Virus record (IMG/VR): IMGVR_UViG_3300028920_000071
Location: 1-64,000 of that record
Direction: 5' to 3' (one strand)
From: a virus
Length of the DNA stretch: 64,000 bases
Shown here: positions 39,966 to 48,343 of the stretch, one piece after another
Position numbering within the stretch: position 1 is the first letter of the stretch
How the letters are laid out: every line of letters begins with the position of its first letter
Program-made: the position numbers and the translations under genes
The notes under the pieces: generated by a model
Told to the model about the DNA's origin: nothing
Databases searched by the model: none
What the model saw: only the letters and a program-made list of their open reading frames with translations

Positions 39966-40961
39966 ATGGGATTTATAAAAAACATGTTAGGTAAGTCACT
40001 CTTTACAGAGGAATCATATAAGGGTGCAATAGGTAAAAACTCTACTGATAGTAAGTTTGGTTTTCTTCCGGGTTATTCTTGTATTATGTTAAAACCAACC
40101 ATTAAAAGAATCAAACAAGACCAAAAAGAACCTTCTGTTATTGGTATAATTAAAGGAAACCTAGAACTCAACTATCAAGCATCATGGGAACCTTTGGGAA
40201 GTTTATCTAATATTGTTCAAAGTATTCCATTAATAGGTGGCGGCGCAGCTGGTCTTGTAGGAACAGCCGAAGGAGCAGGAACTAGACTATCAACTTTAGC
40301 TGGTGGAGCAGCTATTGGATCAGTTTTTGCATCAAAGTTAGTTTATCAAAAAAGTGGATATTTACAAATAAACCCATCATTTAGAATTGTAGATTGGAAA
40401 GGAAATGCAGATCCATTAAAAGGAGCATTTTTAATAGCTAGTTTTTGTACACCTTTTGAATCTAATTCAAATATTTTTGATGACATATTGAATCTATTAA
40501 AAGATTGGACTGAGGATAGTCCTGAACAAATACAAAAAGTTGTAGAACTTCTTAATCAAGGTGTTGGTTTAACAGCCGATGCAATTACATATCTTAAAGA
40601 GAATTTGAAACAACTTGGAGATAAAGCCGGAGTTGGCCAGCCAGTAGAAAATATATTTAATAATATAATGCAGGAAGTTGAAGAAGATTATCTTTCTATT
40701 AGATCAGCACCGGTTCCTTTAGAAGTTGTTATAGGTCAATATTTCCACCATTATGATATGGTTCTTACGAATGCTAATCTTTCGTTTTCAAAAGAAATGA
40801 CTAAAAATGGACCTTTATATGTTGATGTTAATTTACAGTTGACTTCTAGGAAAATTATTGGGGGAACTGATGATATTGGTTTTCAAAGTCGAGTTTCAAA
40901 ACAAAGATATTTTGAAGAATCAGATGAAAAAGCTACTAGAAATTATGCAACTAAGGAATAG
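39966..40961 (+). CDS. 48: baseplate tail-tube cap (gp48-like)
   Basis: This is 331 residues, similar to T4 gp48 (364). Tube-like signatures flank a Gly/Ala-rich hydrophobic insertion (about 85-115: P-L-I-G-G-G-A-A-G-L-V). The C-terminal part, Y-D-M-V-L-T-N-A-N-L-S-F-S and then P-L-Y-V-D-V-N-L-Q-L-T-S-R-K, is typical of the tube-cap proteins gp48/gp54. It follows the tape-measure gene as in T4. Distinguishing gp48 from gp54 by eye is not certain. Confidence 0.65.
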   Translation: MGFIKNMLGKSLFTEESYKGAIGKNSTDSKFGFLPGYSCIMLKPTIKRIKQDQKEPSVIGIIKGNLELNYQASWEPLGSLSNIVQSIPLIGGGAAGLVGTAEGAGTRLSTLAGGAAIGSVFASKLVYQKSGYLQINPSFRIVDWKGNADPLKGAFLIASFCTPFESNSNIFDDILNLLKDWTEDSPEQIQKVVELLNQGVGLTADAITYLKENLKQLGDKAGVGQPVENIFNNIMQEVEEDYLSIRSAPVPLEVVIGQYFHHYDMVLTNANLSFSKEMTKNGPLYVDVNLQLTSRKIIGGTDDIGFQSRVSKQRYFEESDEKATRNYATKE

Positions 40962-40963
40962 TT

Positions 40964-41296
40964 ATGGCAAAATATAGCAGAGTAAATTTTTATAAGCAGG
41001 TAACAGTAAATAATCGTTTAGAAAATGATTTAGTTAGAAATTACTGGGAATTATTTGAGATTAAAAGACCATTAACTTTCATAAATCTTTCTAGACATTA
41101 TCAACAAAGACCAGATTTACTTTCATATTTTGTTTATAAAGATGTTCAATATTGGTGGATTATTTCAAAATATAATGGTATAGATGATTGGTGGAATGAT
41201 GTTGAAATCGGAGCTACTATTGCTATACCAGATATTAGAGATATAGATGATTGGTATGTAAATGTTTTATCGTTGACGACTAGGAATAGCACATAA
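40964..41296 (+). CDS. 53: baseplate wedge protein (gp53-like)
   Basis: This is 110 residues long. The aromatic pattern R-N-Y-W-E-L-F, then R-P-D-L-L-S-Y-F-V-Y-K-D-V-Q-Y-W-W-I-I-S-K-Y-N-G-I-D-D follows the core of T4 gp53 (x-R-N-Y-x-x-Y-F, Y-G-N-P-x-L-Y-W-V-L-L). It ends G-A-T-I-A-I-P, like a LysM-type segment. It is shorter than T4 gp53 (196). The stop overlaps the next start by one base. Confidence 0.65.
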   Translation: MAKYSRVNFYKQVTVNNRLENDLVRNYWELFEIKRPLTFINLSRHYQQRPDLLSYFVYKDVQYWWIISKYNGIDDWWNDVEIGATIAIPDIRDIDDWYVNVLSLTTRNST

Positions 41297-42501
41297 TGCC
41301 AGAAACACAAACAATAACTCCAGGTGGACAAAAATATTATCTTAGTTTTACTATTAAAGGCAAAAAACTTGATCCTAATAATATTATATCTGTTACTGTA
41401 GTAGAACGAGTTTATGAAGTTTTACCAAAAATAGACTTACAGTTGAAATACGATCCATCATTTTTTGAACAGTTTGCCATAGAAGATAATGATGAATTTT
41501 CTATTGAGATGGCTAACGAACCAAGAAATCCAAATATAACTAAAATTGATGGAGTTATTCATGATTATAAAATAGCAGTTATGCCAGATGATTCCGGATG
41601 GTTTATAGAGATAACAGGATTTTTGAAAACCAAAAATATGTTTCAAACACAAACTATGAGTTATCCATCGAAAACATCAGAACAAGTTTTACAGGAAGTT
41701 GCTACCGATGCAGGACTAGTTTTTAAAAATCCACAAAATGTTATTCCATCAGATAAAATGAATTGGTATCAATTAGGTCAAAGAAATTTGGATTTTATAG
41801 AACATGTTGTGAAAAGAGCTTATATACACAATGATGGTATTTTTGTTTATGCTAATCATAAAGGAGAATTAATTTATACATCATTAAATAAAGAAATTAA
41901 TAAGACTGGTGGAAAACTAGCTAAATTTAGTGCTGAAAATTTTTCAAATTGGAATCCAGAAGAAAAGGATGAAACACTTTGGTATAATTCTTATGAAATA
42001 ATAAACTTACAAGGAACATTTAATAAAGATTCTAATTATGGTGGTTGTTGTTGTTATTATGATTTAACTAAACCAGTTCCCATAGAGTATTCAGATTTTA
42101 ATAAAATGGCAGAACTTTCTTTTATAGATAAAGAATTAAAAGGAAAAACAATTTTTGGTTTTTATGGTGGTTTTTTTAATAATAGAAACATGTATGGTGA
42201 AACTGGGGATGGATATTTTGAATCTTATCTTAGAAATTATTTCCTAAGAAATATATTACTTGGATTTAATATTCAATTAAATATAAATTCAGTTGCTGAA
42301 GTTAATTTGTTTGATTCTATAAAACTGGATATTAAATCTAGAATGGCAAATGCACCAGATAGAATGTATTCTGGAAACTATTTAATAACTGAAATTCAAT
42401 ATATAATTGAAGAAAATGGAATTTTTCAAAAAAGAATATTTTTAAGTAGAAACGGTTTTAATAAACCAGACCAGAAACAGTTTATACCAAGGAATTATTA
42501 A
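41296..42501 (+). CDS. 27: baseplate hub protein (gp27-like)
   Basis: This is 401 residues, the size of T4 gp27 (391). The pattern V-T-V-V-E-R-V-Y-E-V-L-P, L-K-Y-D-P, D-E-F-S-I-E-M, then W-Y-Q-L-G-Q-R-N-L-D-F-I-E-H-V-V-K-R-A-Y is typical of hub proteins of the gp27/gpD type, which form the trimeric socket above the spike. It is directly followed by the gp5-like spike gene. Confidence 0.72.
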   Translation: MPETQTITPGGQKYYLSFTIKGKKLDPNNIISVTVVERVYEVLPKIDLQLKYDPSFFEQFAIEDNDEFSIEMANEPRNPNITKIDGVIHDYKIAVMPDDSGWFIEITGFLKTKNMFQTQTMSYPSKTSEQVLQEVATDAGLVFKNPQNVIPSDKMNWYQLGQRNLDFIEHVVKRAYIHNDGIFVYANHKGELIYTSLNKEINKTGGKLAKFSAENFSNWNPEEKDETLWYNSYEIINLQGTFNKDSNYGGCCCYYDLTKPVPIEYSDFNKMAELSFIDKELKGKTIFGFYGGFFNNRNMYGETGDGYFESYLRNYFLRNILLGFNIQLNINSVAEVNLFDSIKLDIKSRMANAPDRMYSGNYLITEIQYIIEENGIFQKRIFLSRNGFNKPDQKQFIPRNY

Positions 42502-42503
42502 TT

Positions 42504-43223
42504 ATGGTTAAGAATGTTAGAGAAAATTTTCAAAGACAATTAACAAAACAAATGGATCAAACCGTTTATAAAGAATATGGTACATCTATCAGAGAATCAT
42601 ATATCGATTATTATAATACATTTGTTGGAAAAGTTATTGATAATAATGATCCTGATAAACTTGGTAGATGTAAGATAAGAGTATATGGTGTTTTTGGTGG
42701 TGAGATACCAAATGATGATTTACCTTGGGCAACTCCTGATATGAATTTTGTAGGTTCTAAATTGGGTTCTTTTGTTGTTCCACCTGTAGACGCTTTAGTA
42801 AAAGTCTATTTTAATGCAGGTGACATTTATCAACCACATTATACAACTAAAGTAGTAGATGAAAACAACCAACCATCTCAAAAGGATACAGATTATCCAG
42901 ATAATATGGTTTTGTTTGAAACTGATGATGGAGATTATTTAACTGTAAATAGAAAAACTAAGGAAACGACATTTAATCATAATTCGGGAACAAAAATAGT
43001 AATAGATAAAGAAGGTTCAATTGAAATAACTGTTAGAAAAGATCAAACTATTACTACAGTAGGTGATTTAAAATTGAATCATACAGGTTCGTTGAAAGTT
43101 CAAGGTATTGTAGCGACACCAATACCACCACCAGGTGGACCTTTATGTGCATTACCGAGTTGTTTATATACTGGCGCTCCACATTCTGGAAATACTGCAC
43201 CAACGGGGCCTCCAGTACCTTAA
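42504..43223 (+). CDS. 5: central spike protein with OB-fold (gp5-like, no lysozyme domain)
   Basis: This is 239 residues long. The gp5-type OB domain is at about 38-110: F-V-G-K-V-I-D-N-N-D-P-D-K-L-G-R-C-K-I-R-V-Y-G, then P-V-D-A-L-V-K-V-Y-F-N-A-G-D. Short repeats that may form the beta-helical needle (about 130-200) follow, with a Gly/Pro-rich end. T4 gp5 is 575 residues and contains a lysozyme between these parts; that domain is absent here and found in the tape-measure-like protein instead. Confidence 0.8.
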   Translation: MVKNVRENFQRQLTKQMDQTVYKEYGTSIRESYIDYYNTFVGKVIDNNDPDKLGRCKIRVYGVFGGEIPNDDLPWATPDMNFVGSKLGSFVVPPVDALVKVYFNAGDIYQPHYTTKVVDENNQPSQKDTDYPDNMVLFETDDGDYLTVNRKTKETTFNHNSGTKIVIDKEGSIEITVRKDQTITTVGDLKLNHTGSLKVQGIVATPIPPPGGPLCALPSCLYTGAPHSGNTAPTGPPVP

Positions 43224-43237
43224 TTAAGGAGTTTTAA

Positions 43238-45109
43238 ATGGCTGTTCAACAGATAACTTCAGAGGGTGAAAAACTTTCGGCAATTATTAGACATAGAATA
43301 GACGAATATTTCAACGAATTTAATATCCCGGATTCTGATATTTATGCACTTTTTGTGGAGTCAGAAGACCCAGATGTTATTCCAAGAAGGCTTGGTGTTT
43401 TAGGACATATTTCGGTTGTGAATGGTTTAAAAGAATATGCCAATAACTATTGTCATATTCCTTTAACAGCCAACGGCTATGCAGTAGGATTGGAGATTGG
43501 ATTTGACAATCTAAATGTTTCGACGGTGGGATTGCCGAGTTCTAGTGATATTGATTATTTTCCATTGTATATGATGCCGATGACATTGAGAGATGATAAT
43601 GCGTATATTACAGACCGAGAAGAGGCAATGCGAAAGTTACTAAGAACAGCTATTCTTTGGTTTAGTGTACCGTTTTTGGAAGCAACAACGCACTATCTTG
43701 ACGACAAATTCTACTTTGATTCAAGATTAAATTTTGGATTTGGCCCGGCATACGAAGATGTTGATAATGTAGTAGATGCTGTTCTGAATAAAATGGATGA
43801 ATTGACATTACAAGGAACGGTTTCTTTTAAAAAATATTGGGATGTTACGGCATCTGGTATAGTTGATTTATTGAATATGAATGGGCTTTTTTCAACTGCA
43901 GTTGACGTTGGAATTGGTGCTATCTATAATGCGACTCTACCAGCCGCTGTTCCATTGCTTCCACCGTATTTTGGATATATTGAAGGCACAGCTGAATTTA
44001 AAACGGACTTTTATACCCATGTTGATTTTCAGATTTTGGATGGTATTCTTGGTATACCAGATATTGTAGTCCCTTATTCTGTAAAGGTAAACCCAGATTT
44101 TCCGACTATCATATACAAAGATGTTTTGATGAATGCTAATGTGATAATGGAAACGAACTATATGTTACCAAGGGTTGAAGGAAATGTTACAAACATATTG
44201 GATAATCTTGAAGAGGCAACTAAACGAGCAATCAATACTGAAAGTGATTTTGTGTATAGGAAATTGGTGAGAGATTCTGAATTAACTGAAGTTCAGATTG
44301 TTATTCATGTTTTGGATATAATGAGAACGTTGATTTTAGTTAACGATGTTGCTGACGAATTAATGAGTAGTATAGGAGACCATCTCGAAAATGGAGCCAA
44401 ATTATTTACAAGTGTTACGAGAATACCGATATGGAAGACTGCCATGACAACCATTGTACCTTATGGTTATTCTATTTATCTTGAGGAAATTCTCCCAGAC
44501 TTTATTGAAGTTCTACCAAAGATAAATACAGCTATAGAAAATGTAATAACATCGGTTAATAAGGCAACCAGTAATTTCGGAACTGTTGGAATAGAGTCAA
44601 TTAAGGAGATAACTTCAAGTAAACTCGTAAATATAGCGGTTCAGTTAAAGTATTTTTTTAATGACGATGATGTTTTTTCATATGAAGAAGTGTTGGTTGA
44701 TTATGCAAAAATTGCCGCCTTTGTTCTTCTTTTAGGTAATGTTGTGAAGGCACAAGCTAACGTAAAAATTACTGAAAATACGAATGCACTTACGACGGCA
44801 ACAGCACTATTGGCGGCAACGAAGACAGCTAATGAGGGATTTGCTAATAATCCATCAACTGCAGCGACTTTTGTGGCCAATGAAGAGGCATATGAGGCAC
44901 AAAAATTAGTAACTCCTTTACCTGGTTCGGAAGTAAGTACAACAGATCCGGATTATGCGGCACAACTTGCTGTGATAACGCCAATCGAAACAGCATTTAT
45001 GACTTATGCGAATGGAAAGAAAACAAGTATCAATGCCCAAGTTGCCGCAATTAATCCAGAAGAAATTTTAGAAAGACTTAGAAAGGGTGAACCAGTTTTT
45101 GAATTGTAA
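43238..45109 (+). CDS. large unknown protein between hub and wedge genes
   Basis: This is 623 residues long with no family recognised. Three regions can be told apart: an alpha/beta N-terminal part to about 170, a beta-rich middle (about 200-330, with many Pro and hydrophobics) and a helical C-terminal half ending in an Ala/Thr-rich coiled segment (about 500-623). Codon choice is more GC-rich than in its neighbours. It lies between gp5-like and gp25, so it is presumably a baseplate or tail component, but no domain supports a specific role. Confidence 0.6.
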   Translation: MAVQQITSEGEKLSAIIRHRIDEYFNEFNIPDSDIYALFVESEDPDVIPRRLGVLGHISVVNGLKEYANNYCHIPLTANGYAVGLEIGFDNLNVSTVGLPSSSDIDYFPLYMMPMTLRDDNAYITDREEAMRKLLRTAILWFSVPFLEATTHYLDDKFYFDSRLNFGFGPAYEDVDNVVDAVLNKMDELTLQGTVSFKKYWDVTASGIVDLLNMNGLFSTAVDVGIGAIYNATLPAAVPLLPPYFGYIEGTAEFKTDFYTHVDFQILDGILGIPDIVVPYSVKVNPDFPTIIYKDVLMNANVIMETNYMLPRVEGNVTNILDNLEEATKRAINTESDFVYRKLVRDSELTEVQIVIHVLDIMRTLILVNDVADELMSSIGDHLENGAKLFTSVTRIPIWKTAMTTIVPYGYSIYLEEILPDFIEVLPKINTAIENVITSVNKATSNFGTVGIESIKEITSSKLVNIAVQLKYFFNDDDVFSYEEVLVDYAKIAAFVLLLGNVVKAQANVKITENTNALTTATALLAATKTANEGFANNPSTAATFVANEEAYEAQKLVTPLPGSEVSTTDPDYAAQLAVITPIETAFMTYANGKKTSINAQVAAINPEEILERLRKGEPVFEL

Positions 45110-45110
45110 T

Positions 45111-45164
45111 AATAAATATAAAAGGATACATAGATAGATATACAACTTATAATTATTATAAATA
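45111..45164 (+). promoter_or_regulatory. late-type boxes upstream of gp25
   Basis: AATAAATA (45111-45118) and an exact TATAAATA (45157-45164), the latter 36 bases before the gp25 ATG. They mark the start of the wedge/fibre transcription unit. Confidence 0.6.
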
Positions 45165-45192
45165 TAATTAAGGCATAAATAAAGGTATTATT

Positions 45193-45582
45193 ATGGCAAA
45201 TAGATTTTTACTTTCAGATAACTGGGCACAAGATCTCGATAAGAATGGAACATCTAATGGAGAGATTAAAGATACAGATGTGTTGGCTCAAAGTATTGAA
45301 ATGATTCTAGTTACAATTTATGGTGAAAGATTATTCAATTTAACCTTTGGTTGTAGTTTAACCAGAAAGGTTTTTGAGAATATGTCTCCAGCCTTAGCTG
45401 AAGAGTTATTAGATGAAGTAGCAGCTGCCATAAAAAGATGGGAAGATAGAATTCAAGTAATTGAAGCACAAATGAGGCTTATATTTAATAGAGATCAAAA
45501 TTCACTTATTCTTATTATTCCATATTATGTTAAGAAAACTGGAGTAACTTCAGTATTTAAAAAGAAACTTGTTAACTTTTAA
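45193..45582 (+). CDS. 25: baseplate wedge protein gp25
   Basis: This is 129 residues, the same as T4 gp25 (132). The signature is I-Y-G-E-R-L-F-N-L-T-F-G-C-S-L, corresponding to G-E-R-x-x-x-P-x-F-G-C in gp25/W proteins, followed by a helical dimer region and a beta C-terminus. It forms the sheath-docking part of the inner baseplate. It is directly upstream of gp6, as is usual. Confidence 0.9.
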   Translation: MANRFLLSDNWAQDLDKNGTSNGEIKDTDVLAQSIEMILVTIYGERLFNLTFGCSLTRKVFENMSPALAEELLDEVAAAIKRWEDRIQVIEAQMRLIFNRDQNSLILIIPYYVKKTGVTSVFKKKLVNF

Positions 45583-45593
45583 GAGGATAAAAA

Positions 45594-48329
45594 ATGGCTA
45601 CAAATTTTAAGTACACTAATGTCGAATATGCAGATATTGTAAGAGAAATTCAGGATAGACTTAATGCAGATCCTAGATTTGATAATTACAGAGAATCCGC
45701 AATCGTTCAACAGTTAATAGAAATATTCGCTGGTGCTGTTGATATTACTAACTATTATCTTCAACGTAGAGCAGAAGAATGCTATTTCGATACTGCACAA
45801 CTTAGAAGTTCTGTAATTCTTCTTTCAAGACAACTTGGATATGTAGTCCAAAGACCTATTCCAGCAACTGCTAAACTTAAATTTAAACTTAAAGGCGATT
45901 TTTCCGATTTGGGATTAGATACTGGTTTTGCAACAAAAGTTCAAATTCCTTTTCATTCAGTTTTTACATATGAAGGTTTTGATCTAATTCTTAAAAAGAC
46001 ATTAGTATATACAATACCAGATTCTATGATAACAGATATGAATACTCTTGGTGCAGAATTTGAATCTAATTTTATAACTGTTGATGATGATAATGCAGAT
46101 ATTGAACTTGTTCAAGGAGAAATTAGAGAAAAAGTTATTGAAGGTCTAACTAATCCACAAGTCAGTCGAAAATTTCAATCATACAGAATAGAAGATGAAG
46201 AATTTAGTAATATTTATGGAGATGAAGATTATATACCACCAACTACAAGAGTCTGGATTGGAGAAACTAAAGATACAGAATATACAATAGATAGAAAATC
46301 TCTTGTCAACTGGCAGAACTTTTCATTGTTAGACCCTTCTAATAATAAACTTTGTGTTATTAGAACTAGTATTAATGAAGATATTGATTTACAATTTGGA
46401 GATGGAAAATATACAGCTATTGGAGCAGAAGTTTCATCAACAGGAGCAATTACTACATATGATAATATTTTTGTACAATATTTGGGAACAAAGGGTTCTA
46501 AAGGAAATAAAACAGGAGTTGTTGGTAAGAAAATAAACTTTAGTAATCAAATATCAATTCAAAACCAAGATGCAGAATCACATGATATAACCGATAAAAT
46601 TGAATTTTATTTTAAAAGTAATTTAATTGGTGGAGCAGATATGGAAGATATTGATTCTATAAGAGTCAACGCTCCTAATATTTATTACTCGTTGGATAGA
46701 TTAGTAACATCTAAAGATTATGAAAGCTATCTTAAAACATTAACAAGTCCAATAGTTGTTAGAAACGCAATTGCCTGGGGAGAGCAAGAAGAAGCCAGAG
46801 CTCAAGGTGTTAATGCTATTAAAAAATTATTTAATATAGTTTTTTATACTGTTATTGGAGATATGTATCAAACATCAGAATCACCATATTATGCAAGAAC
46901 TAAAAATAATGGTCTTAGTCTTACAGTTTTAGATAATGATTTTGATGAAAATGAAATAGCTAAAAGAAACTACTATAATGTTTATACATTTCAAAATGTT
47001 GTTCAACAACTTAAAGAATATGAAGTATCATCATATTTTTATAGGATAGATGGTAACGAAATAACAGCTACAGTAAATGAGTTAAATGCTTTGATAACCG
47101 ATGAAGATGAACAACCAATAGTTGTTAATTATAAGTCTGAATCGTTTGATAATATTGGAAGTACCACAGTAACAGCTACCATGGCTACCACAAGTACAAA
47201 TGTTGATCAAATAGCTACAAACTTTGCTAGCCAATTACAAACACAATTAAATAATGCTAGTTTTATAGATCAAAGAACAGGATCACCTACTAATGGTCAA
47301 CCAGCATTTGGAAATGCTACAGTAACATATGATAGTACGGAAAAGAAGATAACAATTAAAGTTGATACAGAATTAGATAATTGTTATGTTTATGCATTAT
47401 CGGCAAATCCAGACGAGTCTTTCTTAAATGCTTTGGGATTTCCAACATCTCCACGTAAAACTGTTGAAGTTAGTTTTGAGGAAAAATCAGTAGTTTTAAG
47501 TGACAAGATAATAGATGTAACAAATAAACTAAAAGAAAGAAGTTTAATTACAGTTCAAAATATTTATATAAGTCCAGTTATTCAGAATTTTAATATTAAA
47601 GGAAAAGTGTTTGTTGATCCTCTTACAGATAAAGAAGCTTTAAGAGTTGAAATAGCCGATGCTATTTATAATTGGTTAAATATAAATGCTGATTATAATG
47701 TTCTTATTTATAAATCAAATGTAATTGATATTATTAATGGGTTTAATAATGTTAAATATTGTAATGTTTATTTTGAACCACAAACATTAACAGCAGTTCA
47801 AGGTGAATATACACCTTTTGATGGAACATTTTATAATGATGGTAGAAATAAATATTTTAATGAAGGATTTCCAGAACCGGGATCCGAGGGTGGAAACTGG
47901 TATGCTATTAAAGAAGCTATTGAAAATAATTTAGCTACTTATTTAATATCAGGTTTACAATCAGATCCAAATACAAGTGAATTAAATGTTACAACATATA
48001 CATATCTTACACAAGAATATAAACTCGATTGGAAATCTGCAGTTAATGAAAGAAATTTCTTTTCATCTTATGTTAAAAATGTTTATAATGATTTGATAGC
48101 TTATAATAATACTGTTATAACCAATTGGGCAAATAGTGAATATTTTATGAAAGAAATGGGATTAATACATAAAGATCTATTAAAAATAATAAGATATAAC
48201 ATGTTGGATACTAGTGGAAATATAGCTCCGGAATATAACTCTAATAATCAGTTGATTAGAGGTGGTTATAGTCTTGGTAATGAAATAGCAAAAATGGACG
48301 TGCAATTAGTCTACGAATATAAAGTCTAA
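45594..48329 (+). CDS. 6: baseplate wedge protein gp6
   Basis: This is 911 residues long, larger than T4 gp6 (660). The N-terminus (Y-A-D-I-V-R-E-I-Q-D-R-L-N, then Q-Q-L-I-E-I-F-A-G-A-V-D-I-T-N-Y-Y-L-Q-R-R-A-E-E) and a central part (S-L-D-R-L-V-T-S-K-D-Y-E-S-Y, followed by A-I-A-W-G-E-Q-E) match gpJ/gp6 baseplate proteins. An insert near 480-600 includes Ser/Thr-rich beta segments, and the C-terminal region (F-N-I-K-G-K-V-F-V-D-P-L) is conserved in the family. It forms the ring joining the wedges. Confidence 0.85.
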   Translation: MATNFKYTNVEYADIVREIQDRLNADPRFDNYRESAIVQQLIEIFAGAVDITNYYLQRRAEECYFDTAQLRSSVILLSRQLGYVVQRPIPATAKLKFKLKGDFSDLGLDTGFATKVQIPFHSVFTYEGFDLILKKTLVYTIPDSMITDMNTLGAEFESNFITVDDDNADIELVQGEIREKVIEGLTNPQVSRKFQSYRIEDEEFSNIYGDEDYIPPTTRVWIGETKDTEYTIDRKSLVNWQNFSLLDPSNNKLCVIRTSINEDIDLQFGDGKYTAIGAEVSSTGAITTYDNIFVQYLGTKGSKGNKTGVVGKKINFSNQISIQNQDAESHDITDKIEFYFKSNLIGGADMEDIDSIRVNAPNIYYSLDRLVTSKDYESYLKTLTSPIVVRNAIAWGEQEEARAQGVNAIKKLFNIVFYTVIGDMYQTSESPYYARTKNNGLSLTVLDNDFDENEIAKRNYYNVYTFQNVVQQLKEYEVSSYFYRIDGNEITATVNELNALITDEDEQPIVVNYKSESFDNIGSTTVTATMATTSTNVDQIATNFASQLQTQLNNASFIDQRTGSPTNGQPAFGNATVTYDSTEKKITIKVDTELDNCYVYALSANPDESFLNALGFPTSPRKTVEVSFEEKSVVLSDKIIDVTNKLKERSLITVQNIYISPVIQNFNIKGKVFVDPLTDKEALRVEIADAIYNWLNINADYNVLIYKSNVIDIINGFNNVKYCNVYFEPQTLTAVQGEYTPFDGTFYNDGRNKYFNEGFPEPGSEGGNWYAIKEAIENNLATYLISGLQSDPNTSELNVTTYTYLTQEYKLDWKSAVNERNFFSSYVKNVYNDLIAYNNTVITNWANSEYFMKEMGLIHKDLLKIIRYNMLDTSGNIAPEYNSNNQLIRGGYSLGNEIAKMDVQLVYEYKV

Positions 48330-48343
48330 TAGGAATTAAATAA

